Assembly (NCBI GenBank): GCA_019614645.1
Contig: JABWDB010000012.1
Location: forward strand, 2,108,001 to 2,172,000
Length of the DNA stretch: 64,000 nucleotides
Source: Stratiolaelaps scimitus
Lineage: Eukaryota; Arthropoda; Arachnida; Mesostigmata; Laelapidae
Reading direction: 5' to 3'
Shown piece by piece: positions 1-12,545 of the stretch. The stretch's first letter is position 1, and every line of letters starts with the position of its first letter. The position numbers and the translations under genes were made by a program. The notes beneath the pieces are model-generated. The model had not been told where the DNA came from. It saw only the letters and a program-made list of their open reading frames with translations, and did no database searches.

Positions 1-696
1 TCGCTTGGCCATACTTCCCATGACTACATTATGTGTTTACGAGAAAGAGAGAGAGAAAGAGAGAGTGGGATAAACATATAACAGATAAATGCGCACCGAT
101 AAAACGATCTATTTTAAATAAGTGTACTGTTATTCAAATGGTGACAGATAGTGAAGACGGCCCCACCAGGCCACCAATACAACATTATATCTGACAGTGT
201 GCAGTCCCTCGGGAGTGGCTTTTTCTGAAGCAGATTTGTTCGAAATAGAAAAAATAAATGGTTCGCCCAAATATATTCCCTAGTCAAGCTAAGGTGGAAA
301 TTACTTAATCCATCAAGGGTTTTAGGTAAAAATAACCCCTCCGGAGTTTTTGTTCATAGAATTTACCTGCAAAATTGCAGGCTTCATCAAGACGTCCACA
401 CGAATTTTGTTTCAAAAAATAAGTCACCCTTTATCAATAGTCAACTGTTTTTCTTAGTTGTGATCTCATTTAAATGGAGGATCCCTATAAGAATATGCAA
501 TCGCTAGTAAGCGCACACTCTATCGGGATTATCTATTGGACGTGGTGGGGGGGGGGGGCAAGGAATGTGATGCCTTATTTACTATACAGGACCCTTTATT
601 TTACACAACAAACAATGGCGCATAGAAGCGATGTCTAGGTACTTAGATACATTCTGATCTATTTAAAGGGGCCCATTGATCCTCGACTGCTGTCAG
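1..696. other. No exon recognised upstream of the first transporter exon
   Basis: This should be intron of the transporter gene or contain its missing upstream exons. Apart from a short GA tract at the start and the G12 run, I see no splice-bounded open frame that continues the family. Confidence 0.4.
547..558 (+). repeat. G12 homopolymer
   Basis: Twelve consecutive G residues about 140 bp upstream of the first recognised transporter exon. The exact length is liable to sequencing error. Confidence 0.85.
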
Positions 697-3600
697 TGGT
701 GGGTGCTGTGATGATATCGATGTCATGGTTCCTGTATCTGCCAGAACTCAAGTGGCAACAGCAGAAACTGACAACGTGAGTTCTTCCACAGTAGGATGAT
801 TATTTAGTTAGGATCTCTGTTCAGCATGCGCCTTTCTAGAATTTCGCGATTATCAAGTTATCGGAAAATCGAACTAATCTATCCCAATGTCAAAGTCAGG
901 TGTTAAATTTTGTGTTATTCTAAGATTGTCTGCATTTATCTTTGTAATTTTCGGTTACATTGTGATTTCTGGTCAGCCTCAGTGAACTATAATATCTAGT
1001 TGCCTTTTGTTTACAGATCGCTCGAGTCTGTAATGATAGGCCAGGGTCTTCTTGGCCTCGGAGCAGGTGTTTTCTACGTGATCAGTTATAATAGTTCGTT
1101 CCGCGTTATGACGTGAGTTCAAGACCTATTTCTTATAACTAGACATATTTATATATATATATATATATATATAGCGATTTTTTGTTGAACGACTTATTTG
1201 TTACCTGTGACGATATAACAAACTAGTTAACTGTTACCTGTAACGATACAACAAACATTTTTACAGTAGCCATAGAAACATGCGTATGCCAATACCTGCT
1301 GCACACATAGACACGCAGACACACATACATATCTACATATATAGCATCAATTGGGCACTTTCCGGTCGCAGATTGTGCCGCGGCCGTAGACACAATCAGA
1401 TTCCCCAAACCGCCGTTGCATTTGTGCTATGTGTTGTCTGTATATGTGTGCCTGTACTATCGGTGCAATGTCATTGAATCAATGTCCCTCCTTCACAGGG
1501 ATCGTCTCGACTATCCCGATGACTTTACGAGTTACTCGATTCTGGGAGGCTGTTTACAGTCCGCCTTCTTCCTCGGGTAAGATCGCCATCGAACTATATA
1601 TATATATATACATACATACATATATATGTGTATTCAGTGTTGATAAATAAATAATCCTTGATTGATAGTTAACGGAATTCCTCCTGTACGACGATACAGC
1701 ATGTTGTTGCTTATTTCAAAGGGTCCTCTCACTTATGAAGAGAGTCCTGTATGAGACATGAAGTGAACGCACATTGTATGTCGCATGAATACTGCTGTGA
1801 TAACAATCGTATAATTTGCAGATTTATATAGTATGGTACAGTTAGAATAGTTTTCTCTCAATATTTATGATATATTGCCTAGCTTCTAGCAAAGTTCTGC
1901 TATTGAGAAACGCCCCGATTGTAACGTCATGAAATATTTACTTGCATCCAGCAACAGGTTAAATATATAGCCCATGGTCGAACATTTCCTGTCAATGCTG
2001 ACATTGCGCAACTTTTCAACGTGTAGTACATTTTCGCCTAAGATACTGCGATAGACAAGACGTCACGGATCACATTTTGTGACGTGAGATATGAACTTTT
2101 GGAGATAGAGCGGAAGTCTTCTTTCTCTTCGAAGCGAAGTTCAACGTCCCCGAGCGGATATGTTCGTTCACGTCCGTTGTGCGGACCTCCGCTCATAAGA
2201 CTTCTATTGTGGAGTCGCGTGCGAACTGTATACAGTGCGCGTATATCATGCGCCCGTTTGATGCCGATTCCGGAAGTCGAAAATAAGTCAAAGTGGAAAA
2301 TATCGTTGTCAAACCTGGGACGATTCGTCCTTCAATTCTAGTTCACAAGTATCATCTCTCTCTCTCGCTCTCCCTATCGCAAGCATGATACTTTGAAGCA
2401 AATGTTTCTTATGATCTGTGCAGGTGCTCTGTGGACGCGATCACCTACCGCTGTCAGATAAAGTGATTTTGATAACCGCGCATCACACGGTTCTGCATTC
2501 GTTAATTGAGCTGATCCCATTTATTGCTTCTTTCGTCTATAAACCAATAAAACTTTAGCTCTACCTTACAGCAGGTAGCAAGCTCATTTACAACGCTAAC
2601 ACCAGCCCACCACTGCCTAGTGACGTCTCGCTGATGATGCACATGATGTATCTCATATTTATTCGACCTTTAGACGTAAATTACGGTTATAAGGAGATGG
2701 TCTCCAGGCCACACATATCCGCTATGTCCTAGTTCGCATTGGCGGCAACTGATACCTACGATTCTGCAAGTGAATGGTGTTTCCCGATAATGTCTTTTCC
2801 AAGTTTTTCGGAGGCACATTTCGCTCTTTACATCGTTAGACTGTTACGTCCCTCACCCTGTCTAAAGGTTTGTTATTACCCTCCAGAGGTTTTATGTGGC
2901 CCGGTGGAAACACAACGGACAGCCTATGGCATAATGTAGGTGTGTCGCCATACGCTGCTATCGAGGGCAAATCATTCGCCTTGTATGCATTATCTTTTTG
3001 TGCCATCGTTTTTGGCATTGGACACAGTTCGATAGAAACTTACTCGGTTTGGTCAAACGAGTTACAATAGCTCAATGTATACTACAACTTTTACTACAGC
3101 GAATTTATTTCGCGTGCAGCCATTCATTGCCTGCCATACGCGACCCGACTATGGTTCACTAAAGCATAATAGTAATGTGGTCGAACCCTGGGCTAAATCT
3201 TGACATCGGCCTTATGATCACAACGTCACAAAGACCACTGTTCGGGTGGTTCCCAAAATCGTATTCGTTCCATACATCGAGGTGGTGCGGAAGTCCAACC
3301 GCTTCTACTAAAGTCTTTGAAGGCCAGGCCATATCCGGGGGCCGGGATTCTTGTCGTTTCCTTCGTTCTGGTCCTGAATGAATAAATGACTTCCAACTTT
3401 TATATCTCCGTCGACCTTTTCCACCCAGAATTACCCAGTCCTCTTCATTTCTCCTCTTCGTAAACTACATTGGTCTCGATTTTTCGATTCCTTTACACGT
3501 TCACTGTGCTTCATCTACCTTCACTTTAGATGTGGACCCATCGGCTCCTCAGTGGTGTGATCACTTATCAGCGCCATATTCGAGATGATACTTGCCTACG

Positions 3601-4841
3601 TCAGGAAGTCTCGATATTCTCATTCTGTCGCCTTTTGCGTTCGTAGAAACCTACCCTAAGACCCATCTCGTTTCTACGTTTGGATGAATCAACGAAATTT
3701 TTTTGTTCATCATAGCTGGCACTGTCGAGAGGATCGCTGCGCGGCCGCCATTAACGCCATCCGATATTGGAGTAAATCGTAATGAATGGACGCTTGTTTT
3801 TTGATGAATTATAGATATAGATCGATAAAGTGAACATTGTATTGAAACTGTAGACGACAAAAGTTCGAGGCGAACTATATTTGTCCATATTATTATATCT
3901 AGACGTAAAATGCATTACTCAAATTTGATATATTGACTGAAGAAAGAGATTAGCAATCTATTCAGACGTAAATGTCGGCGAATATCGACGTCTGCTCGGT
4001 TCTATATTTAGACAGGCAGGCATTGATCCCTAACATACGTAGGTGAGAGGCCAACTATCCGAGGGCTTTCATTTGGAGTGTAAGAAAGCTAGTGTAAGGT
4101 CAAAATTCATTCGAATTATAGAAACTTGTCGAAAAACATGTAAAAGTTTTCGAAGATGCCCTTAATTGAAATAGAGGGACATTCTACTCTGGTACACGCG
4201 TACCTTTGGACAACGCTTGTTTCCAACAACCGCTCAATGAGAAGAGCTGAGTTCGTTAAGCCGAAAACCTCGGCGAACCGGCACTAACTATGAGACCATA
4301 CAAATCTGCTTAATTAGGTGGGTGAACTTATTTTGAAACAACCACATCTCATCAGTATTGTAGTCGTTCCTTCCTGTAAATCTAAATAAATAGATGGCAG
4401 TTATGCAACGTGCTATATTCTACGCCTGCAGAGCAGAGTCATAACAAAACAAACTGAATTAATGGCTGTTATCTCATTATCGGTCGTCAGAGCGTCTAAA
4501 ATATTATACAAGTACACATTACACATGAGCACAAAAATACAGTGGAATCTCCATCCGAAACGAATCAGAATCTTCACTCATATCGAAAAATTCATGCTTC
4601 CCTGTCTCAATCACTTCGCTTCCATAGCGTTTTATATCGGGATAGACACGCTGATCGAAGCCAACGATTACTAGATACAGCGCAGTTTAATTCGATTTGA
4701 CGTGTTGTAGAATAATTGGTTCCGACCTCGAATCGAACTTTGTCTGATAAAAACGTCTCAAACCTGCGCACATCTGCAGCTTAAACAGCTTGTGAAAGTG
4801 ACAGGCCGTCATGTTCTTTAACATGCACAATATCAAGTTCT

Positions 4842-4876
<35 letters not shown>

Positions 4877-6229
4877 ATATATATATATAAGTAAATCAAA
4901 GTAGACGACTTGAGCGTTCGGTTTTCGTAAAGTTCAATCAAAGTGTGTGTGTGTGTGTGCTAGACATGCTGAACATAAATGATTTCGCACTCGACTCAGT
5001 CAACGACGGCGTGCACGGCCAATGTGTGCGCACCAAACGTGCATATAGCAAGACGACTATAGCCGAGACTTGGTTCGCAAAGTCGCTGAACTTGCTGTGC
5101 TACTAGTTAACACGAATCTGTGGTTATCTAGGAGTCTCGTAGACATGTCGTGAATAATTGATAGGCTTAAAATCACGTTTCGATAACGGTTGGAGTCGAT
5201 CATACGCACAGCATAAGAGGATATTGGTGTATAGTCACTATGTCGAAGCGTCCCCATCCGTAATAATGGAATTTCGGGCACCGACGCTTGCCACTTCGAT
5301 CGTAGAAGGCGTCGACGAGAAGAACTTTATCCTAAAATGTTTATGTTGATGCTATTACTATATCATACATTTTTATATATCGAACAACGATTCTCCATTC
5401 CATTGTCATCTGTTTTCCCCGCAGTGTAGTTGAGTTTCTATCTATTTCGATTTTTTTCCATCTTTGCGACCCTTTCCCTTCAGTTCTTCACGATGGGGGG
5501 GAAGGACGCACAGCATCGATATGCTGCTTGGATCAGCGCGATGACTGAGATTGCTGTAAAAAGCTGGTATAAGTAGACCCTTTGTTGTTATAGTGGAATG
5601 AACTGAACAAAACGGCTGTCCTCCGTTGGCTCACGTCCATCAAGGTCATTTTCAGCCTCAATACAACTTGGTTAGCACGCCTGACCCACCCAAAGTGAAC
5701 CAAACAATATGATTGAACGAAACGTGAATTGATCTATGTATTGCAAATGAGAGCTTGATCTCGTTGTATTGTGATTCTTAGGAACGCCGAGTTGTTTTAG
5801 GTGAACTAGCACGTACCGCCTGGTCTGATTGAAATACTATAGCAGACTCTGAAGTAATAGGCCTCTAGACAAACCTCTGATATTGTTGACCCCCTCAAGC
5901 ATGTTCGGGTGCTGCTTTAATCGAGAATGACGGCGAGAGCAGCGTCCGAGTTTTATTATGAACATTAACAAAAGTGTTCTTCATGCTAACAGATAACTGT
6001 TCACAGTAGGCATTTAGACGCTGAAACGCATTTTTTAATGGGTCGGTGTGCCCAATGCAAATGGCTGCTAAAATTTAAAAGCATAAGTTCGGCATAATCT
6101 TTATTTCATATAACTGCGATATGTAATGTTTGCAGATCATTGATCGGTTCCGCTGGTGGGGGTGTACTCATTCACCTGTTCACCTTCATAGCGTGCGCAC
6201 GAATCATCGGTGCTACAACCTTGAGTTTT
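697..6229 (+). CDS. SLC18B1-like MFS transporter, 3' part (4 exons)
   Basis: Exons 697-775, 1017-1112, 1499-1576 and 6136-6229 each follow an AG and precede a donor (GTGAGT, GTGAGT, GTAAGA, GTAAGT). Their phases join without a break (2+25 codons+2, 1+31+2, 1+25+2, 1+31). The joined peptide has a hydrophobic segment ending WFLYLPEL. A glycine-rich helix follows (GQGLLGLGAGVFYVIS), then the linker YPDDFTSYSILGG, a helix with SAFFLGSLIGSAGGGVL, and the start of a last helix. This order, with an Asp-Asp-x-x-x-Tyr linker before a G-x3-G-x3-GG helix, is that of helices 9-12 of the SLC18B1 branch of vesicular amine/polyamine transporters, proton-coupled membrane exporters. The proline usual in the G-P-x-x-G-G motif is Ser here. 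The N-terminal two thirds are not seen, and intron 3 is about 4.6 kb. Family assignment is from remembered patterns, not a search. Another MFS subfamily is the main alternative. Confidence 0.68.
1147..1173. repeat. (TA)n microsatellite in intron 2 of the transporter gene
   Basis: Thirteen TA units between exons 1017-1112 and 1499-1576. Confidence 0.95.
1577..6135. other. Large intron of the transporter gene
   Basis: Bounded by GTAAGA and TTTGCAG. It holds a (TA)n microsatellite and short open frames of 60-85 codons with no recognisable product. Confidence 0.55.
4844..4889. repeat. (TA)n microsatellite, interrupted
   Basis: TA tract with a single TC interruption, in the large third intron of the transporter gene. 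Confidence 0.95.
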
Positions 6230-6962
6230 GTAAGTATTCGTTTTGGAAAAGATGGGATAAGAACAACGCCTATATGGAGGGAGGCCTGCGATAGGATGTG
6301 AAATTGAATAAACCCAACGAACAGTTGTGATTCCTATGATACAGACACATGACCTATACGAGGACTCGTTAGTCAGTAAGCGATAATGAAAATTATAACG
6401 GGAGCCCTCCTGGGAGTAAACAAAATTTACTGGTGAACAAGATAAAATACTGCAGTTGAGGCCGAATAGTAAGCGTTATTTGTTTTGTATACGAATTTTG
6501 CTGTGACACGTGGTGTCTGATAAGACCACTTTCTTAATTAACTCGTTATGCTGATAATACATCCGCCACACAATGATACGTGTTATGGTTGTATTTCTAA
6601 ACAATGCAATAAAGAAAAATGGAAAAAAACACTGCTAACAGAGGCGAATGCCGTGTTCCAGGCGTTGCTGTACGCGGGGATAATTTTTCTCGAGAAATAC
6701 GTACGACGACGGAGTGATCTAGAGGTTGACGTAAATCAACAATCAGCGGAGAAGATCACCGATGTTTGCAGTCACCTTTAACCTGCCCAGCCGAAGTTAT
6801 ATGCACATGTTTCATTTTTTGAGGAGGTTCACCTTTATCGCGGTTGTTTTGTAGCTAGTATTTTAGTTGACGGCGAATCCTGACCAGAGTCGCATATAAG
6901 AAAACATCTGTCACGATGCGGAGAATTAACAGGACGATCTGATGAACTCGAAATTGGTCCTG

Positions 6963-6993
<31 letters not shown>

Positions 6994-7001
6994 GTGTGTG
7001 A
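6963..7001. repeat. (TA)n-(TG)n compound microsatellite
   Basis: TA units pass into TATG and then TG units. Confidence 0.93.
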
Positions 7002-8566
7002 GTACCATTGGGATAACACCTTGACAGTGCTCAAATTAGCAGTGCGTGGTTTGAATATATTCCGAGAGCGGAGCTTAACTACGATAGTGTTAATACATTG
7101 ATACCTAGATTATGTCCCACAGACTAGCCAGGCTTAGATGATCCAGAGGAGAGGACAAAGCCTTCAAAGTCAAGGTTGAATCTATTAGCTCTTATTGAAC
7201 AGCTACATGTCAATCATTTTGGGCGTTTCGAGGCACAGAAGATTACCATGTTACATTATCATGTTTACCGTAGCCTTGCTCAATGCTTGTATATATAGCA
7301 ATTCAGATCGAAGTGAAACTTCATCATACGTTTTTTTACAATGGAAAATCAGCGACGAAAAGGCGCAAACCTCTTGCCCTATCAACGCAAGTAACGGTGC
7401 TAATCACCAGTCAAGATAATACTTTACTCGAGGAGTTATAGATCACATATATATATAAAGCAGGCTTACGCGGTATTTTTTATATTTCATGTGTATATCA
7501 TGAATCTATCTATTCATATTCGAACTATGCCTTGAGGCAAAAATTCACTAAGAACCTAGATGCATATTAGTGTATGAAACAACAACAAGAAACTTTCAGC
7601 GTAGGACTCAAGCATTGCAAGTAGTATAATACACAGAACTTGGTCAACTGCGTGGAGCCAAATGGCCCGGTTTCCTCCTTCAGCTATATAGATACAAATG
7701 TACAAAATAAATCAGATAGATTTATCTAAAAGAAAAAAAAAGATCTATCTGTGTACACTCTCGATAGTGAAGCCTTATATGGATAAATATGTTATGATTA
7801 TCTGTACAAATAGTAAGTATAATTGCTTTTCGTTAAGTTAAAATAATTATATATTGAGTATTTATTTATAAGGCCAGTCGCATATTTAGTTGTTCGCAAA
7901 CATTCATGCTGAGACCTGTAGACTATAGCCTATATTGAAGGGTTATTAAAAACGTAGATAATATGTTCATTCACATTATCCGCATTTTCTCCGCATCTGC
8001 CCTTGTCTCGAACATCTTCTGGCTGGAACGTGATCTGTAAGCTCCTTAACTCTCGTGCCAGACGTCTATTGCCGACCAAGGAGCAGGCATTAGTCAATAG
8101 CGCCACATCGTAAAGACATTACTACGTCTGGACAGCACAGACGCAGTTGCCTACAATTCGCAAACGAATGCTTTTAGATGTCCTTACGTAGCTCACCTTG
8201 AGCAACAGTGAAATTAGCCATCCAAGGGTTTCTTAGGACAGAACAATGGGGATTGGACAATCCGGGTTACGCCAATTGTCCTGTTCCAGTCCGTTCATCA
8301 TTGATGTCATTGCTGTTCCTGGGGCATTGTGTTGTGTCATGGGTATACGACTTTGCCCTGCAGCGTAGGAGTATCTAAAAATGTTACCTTACCGGTCTGG
8401 TTGGCGGAATAGAAAAGGAGGACACCCTCCCTGAGTCAACAGTGAACTGGTTCGAACTCCCTAAGTGCCTCTGTATGGGTAGATAAAATTAACATTGATG
8501 CAGGCATGTGCAAACATGCCTTAGCGATAGCAATGAAGAGTCGCACGTCTGGTATCCCACACTGTT

Positions 8567-8962
8567 ATGTATCGCAATTTGTGGCGTACCGTAAATCTTA
8601 CAGTGATTCAGATGTCGAATCGGATTTGGGGAGACACAAGCAGCAACACCAGCAGCACCCGCGAGGATGATACAGCGACAACGCTTTATCGCACTCGGGC
8701 CGGCCGGGCCCTACTCTGCCAAGGTTGTATTGCTAAAACGCTCTTCAAGAGAGGCTTCTGGCGCATGTGCAGGTGGGCAAAACCTATTACTTCCTATGGA
8801 AGATCGCGCACGGCGCTAGATGCAAAAAAATGTGGATCGTATATATATGTATATATATATATGTGCATAGATAATGAGGACACATTGTCGACAGATATCT
8901 TCATTAACGAAAATCCGTCACTCGCGCAGGTTGAAGTCTCTTTGAAGGCTGCGACTAGATGA
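8567..8962 (+). CDS. Unassigned ATG-initiated open frame, 131 codons
   Basis: The frame runs from ATG to TGA. It contains a Ser/Thr/Asn-rich stretch (SSNTSSTREDDTATT) from CAG/CAC-type repeats and a Tyr-Ile/Val stretch that is a translated (TA)n microsatellite. Coding through a microsatellite argues against a real gene. It lies in the putative last intron of the transporter. Confidence 0.1.
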   Translation: MYRNLWRTVNLTVIQMSNRIWGDTSSNTSSTREDDTATTLYRTRAGRALLCQGCIAKTLFKRGFWRMCRWAKPITSYGRSRTALDAKKCGSYIYVYIYMCIDNEDTLSTDIFINENPSLAQVEVSLKAATR

Positions 8963-9758
8963 CACCAACCGCCTGACAGTCGTCATCTGCATGTCACATG
9001 CTTCATAGAGCACGAATAGTGCCATTTGATGACGTCTGCAACATGGAGGTAGCTGAGTTGACTGCGCGAATGAAGCTGAGATGACAGCGACTCGAGACGA
9101 CCTGACATGAGCCGTCACAGCTGCCTAGGCTGTACAGACAGGACGATGAGGTCCACACCAATGCTTAAGCGAGTCGATTTGTGACCTGGTCGGATTTTTT
9201 TCCTTCCTGGCTGGGAGAACAGTTCACCACGTTTGGTCGTAAGGAAACTGGGAAAGTACATGCTTATTCCTGATAAAGAAACGATTTGTCAAATCAATTT
9301 GATAACGAACGTGAGCGAGTACTATGTGGCCATGTCTATCAATATGCCTTAATGTCAGAAAATACCACTGACTAATACCGTTATAAACTATAAAAATTTA
9401 AGAAAAGAGCACAATATCTATTCACTTTCCTCCCACTTTTCCCATAGATATTCTCGCCATAATAATATATTGGCTCGGGGTGCAAGGACGGCCCTTGGAC
9501 TGAAGCATGAGTCAAGTTGAATTACTGTTGCGCTGACTAGGACAGAACATCTGTGTTGCGCCAAGCTTCGCGTCGTTCACATATTCGCGCAAAATTCCAC
9601 CAACCAGATGCAGATTTATAGGCAGATTACGTTTCCGATACCATTCAACGATCTAACGGGATTTTTACATCTCTCCTACCTTCTTATTGAGCGCTGACTA
9701 CTGATCGGCTAAGGATCGGATTTGTCTTTCGAGAACGTAGCCGTTGATACCTCGACAG

Positions 9759-9959
9759 CTTTTGTCACTGTTTGTGCTTTGCTGCAAATTGCAAACGCCA
9801 ACTGTTTTCTGTGCGTTTTTCACAACAATTATGGACATTGAACACGAATCCCTCCAAGGCGTTTTGCCATTCGAGCAATGTCGCCTCTTGGACCATCGAA
9901 GGTTTGACGTACATCTCACACGTAAACTGAGAAGTACAGTGGGCCCACTACGGGGATAG
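9759..9959 (+). CDS. Putative terminal exon of the SLC18B1-like transporter
   Basis: After an AG at 9757-9758 a phase-0 frame runs 66 codons to TAG at 9957-9959. It starts with a hydrophobic stretch (LLSLFVLCCKLQ) that would complete the last helix begun in the exon ending at 6229, which is also in phase 0. The fused segment would be a membrane span of normal length followed by a hydrophilic tail of about 50 residues, as expected for an MFS C terminus. Against it, the pyrimidine tract before the AG is poor, and a 139-codon open frame runs on the opposite strand at 10117-9698. An unrecognised exon elsewhere in 6.2-10 kb is the alternative. Confidence 0.38.
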   Translation, partial: LLSLFVLCCKLQTPTVFCAFFTTIMDIEHESLQGVLPFEQCRLLDHRRFDVHLTRKLRSTVGPLRG

Positions 9960-10655
9960 GAATGTCTCTGGTAGTGTCCGTGCTTTCGCAGAAAATTTCC
10001 TCCTCTCAAAAGAAGAAAAAACACGGACTTCTCGAGATTATGTATGTACTTGGCGGTGCAATGAGCAGCAGAGGACACGGATTCCACCATCAGGATTTTT
10101 TTAAGTCTGCAGACCACGAGGTGGTCAGCAACGTCCGCTAAAAGGAAGCCAAAGTCGTGTTGTGTGAACGCGCAAGTAATTCGTGAGACACTTCTTAACT
10201 TCCGCGCAGAATACTTCTAGAGTTACTATAGCGGCCCGGCGTCCCGGCAACACTACAAAGCACCAGATGATCTTGGTGTTGCATGTTTAAAAACTCCCTT
10301 TACAATGAGCTCCCATTAGTAGCAACATCTCTAACCCCGATGAACTACACACACACACACCCCGGCGAACACAGTCCTACAAGGCCGGTGCGTCGTAATC
10401 CCTCACACCGGCTAACGAGTCAAACATGAGCCCGTCCATTCGGTTGATGACCTGAACAAGGCAGTGCTCTCTACCTAAGAACAGCATACATCTACTGACT
10501 ACTCGCCTAAACAAGCAAGGTCACGCCAGTATTGGAACTCTCGTATACTCGCTACAGTTCCTTGTTAAGCGCTAGCTGTCATATTGAAAATAGAAGCCGC
10601 AGTAGGAAAAACATTTGCCAAGTCTTCTTTTCAGCCTGAGCTGTCCTCACATTCG

Positions 10656-10661
10656 TTTATT
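10656..10661 (-). terminator. Candidate poly(A) signal AATAAA, - strand
   Basis: TTTATT on the + strand reads AATAAA on the - strand, about 260 bp after the stop codon of the chitin-binding protein gene. This is a normal distance for a compact 3' UTR. It is only 54 bp from the + strand signal at 10715, so the two convergent transcripts may overlap at their ends. Confidence 0.4.
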
Positions 10662-10714
10662 CATTTATCATTCGTATGGATCTTGACTTGATCTTGTTAT
10701 TAAATAGTATGTGA

Positions 10715-10720
10715 AATAAA
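10715..10720 (+). terminator. Candidate poly(A) signal AATAAA, + strand
   Basis: AATAAA lies about 755 bp after the putative stop of the transporter gene. It is the first perfect hexamer I noticed downstream on this strand. It sits in an AT-rich stretch, so it could be chance. Confidence 0.3.
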
Positions 10721-10920
10721 TAGCATATACATAGTATGTATACTATAATACATTACTCTGCATTACGGAGCATAATAAATAATATTATACCAGAGTTGAT
10801 TGCCTTTCCCTGGAGGGCGGCCGCTCGCTCTGGTATCATTGTGCTATATTATATTCTATAGTAGAATGAATGAATATATTCCACTGAGGTAGTTGTGCGA
10901 GAGTTATGTCACTGTGGTGT

Positions 10921-12313
10921 CTAGTTGTTCACACTGTTCGGTGGAATTGTTCCTTCAAAGCCAGGAATTGACGCTGGTGGTTTGTTGAAAAAATTGACAA
11001 TTGCCTGCCAGAATGGCGTCGTTGCATCGATAGATGCTGTGTCCGATGCCTCGGTTATAGCGTCCTCGGTTCCAGCGGTCACGGCTGACTGAGCCTTCGG
11101 GCCTTCAGGTCCTGTTCCAGCGGAAGCAGGCGGTAGAACTGTTGTTTTGGCCACTGGTGCCGCTGCTGTCGTAACGGCGGATTTCGGTTGCGTTTCGGTT
11201 ACTAGTTCCTCGATCTTAGGGAGTCTGGCTTTTTGATAAGCGGTTAGCTCTTCTTCACTTGGATCTTCCTTCTTTGTTCCAGGCAAATCCTCTTCGCTTG
11301 AGTCATCCTTTAGGAAGACGCTCGCCCCGCTCGCGTCATTTGAGCGCTTTTTCTTGTTAGCGACCGGCTTCGATTCACGCACTTCAGAAAATATCTTGAA
11401 ATCACTGTCATCACCCGAGCCTTCAGTTGTGACAGGAGCTGAGGTAGTCGTACAGATAATATTGGGATCACAGTGGGCACTGCAGGGATCAGTGCACCGT
11501 TGCAGTTTGTTACTGAAATGCTGACCATACTTGCAGCTTAACTTTGCTTGAAACCAAAGCGAGCACTTGTAGAATCTGGAAGAGCATGTATAGTTATGCT
11601 TAGTAATATTTCCACGTCGAAGTCTACCTAACTATACAGGTTATGCGAGATTGCCTGAGATCTATTCACCCTACTAATATGTAGTAATTATTATTAAAAT
11701 AGGCTAACATCAACATGGATGGGATGGTTACCCAACAATGTTTGAAATACCGTTGGGGGAGGCCAATAGATTTTCGAAAGCTGATATAATTGTAAATATT
11801 AGCCTGACGTCAATAATTATGTACACAGACGGAGATTGATATTCGACTCCATATATACAATATGCCTCCATGCGAGGACAAACAAAGACGTATGTGACCA
11901 CAGATACACACATTATCTCACATTTGGACAATATGACGGAGAGACTGTGTTGCTTCCTAACTATTCAACATATTTGTTGCATCTGCGATTTTATTCTTCA
12001 AACGGCTATGATGCATTTCATTCATCAAGCCACGATGATGTGCCTTCAGTTTGGTTGAACGCATTTCTCACCCAGGTGTCGTAAACATTCACTGTGACAC
12101 AGTCCCGGGAACCATAACATCCACCATGCAAGTCCATGTCACTACTTACGTTCCGCAGTTGTTGGGATCGCCAACGTCCTTCCTGAATGATCCATCTGAA
12201 AGAGCTTTGCTACAGGCCTCGCGAACGCCTTTACCTCCTATCACTATGGGTCCTCTCTTGGCCAGGGCTATTGCCGGCAGGACAAGGAGAAAAATTGCAC
12301 AAAGATACCTCAT
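10921..12313 (-). CDS. Secreted chitin-binding type-2 (CBM14/peritrophin-A) protein
   Basis: Exon 1 is 12313-12150 with donor GTAAGT. Exon 2 is 11575-10921 after CAG, with TAG at 10923-10921. The phases join (54 codons plus 2 nt, then 1 nt) to give 272 residues. The ATG at 12313 is the first on the transcript below the TATA box. Residues 1-18 are a clear signal peptide ending AIALA. A single CBM14 domain follows at about residues 34-92, with cysteine spacing C-x18-C-x5-C-x9-C-x12-C-x7-C and the family core DPNNCGTFYKC, split by the intron. Two extra cysteines give C-x3-C-x3-C-x5-C at the end. The remaining roughly 175 residues are low-complexity: acidic Ser/Glu clusters, a KKKR stretch, then Thr/Ala/Pro-rich sequence with no membrane anchor. 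It probably binds chitin in cuticle or peritrophic matrix. The substrate tissue is inference; the domain call is strong. Confidence 0.88.
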
Positions 12314-12513
12314 GTTGGCCTCTGCCTCCGGAACGAATATGAGCGTTGGCACTCACGAGCAGCAACGAGACAATGTTTATCAGAGCGATGGTCAGCAACA
12401 GAGCTCTAGCAGAGCAGAAATCCTCTGTTTTCTCTATTATAATATCCGGTCTTCCACTAATGTCTCCTACGGGTGTCGAACACGAAATCAGTTGAGGTAT
12501 CCTGTACGCTCCG

Positions 12514-12541
12514 CAGGATGAGATGTGCTCAGGATGAGATG
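12514..12541 (-). promoter_or_regulatory. Duplicated initiator-like element below the TATA box
   Basis: CATCTCATCCTG occurs twice on the - strand (12541-12530 and 12525-12514), 16 bp apart. The lower copy places an initiator-like TCATCC with its A at 12519, 33 bp from the first T of the TATA box, which is the normal spacing. The upper copy is too close to the TATA box to serve as a start. Confidence 0.4.
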
Positions 12542-12545
12542 CCCC

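Noticed and set aside
8395..8470. GGTTCGAACTCC resembling a pol III B box
   Set aside because: No A box at the right distance and no cloverleaf pairing.
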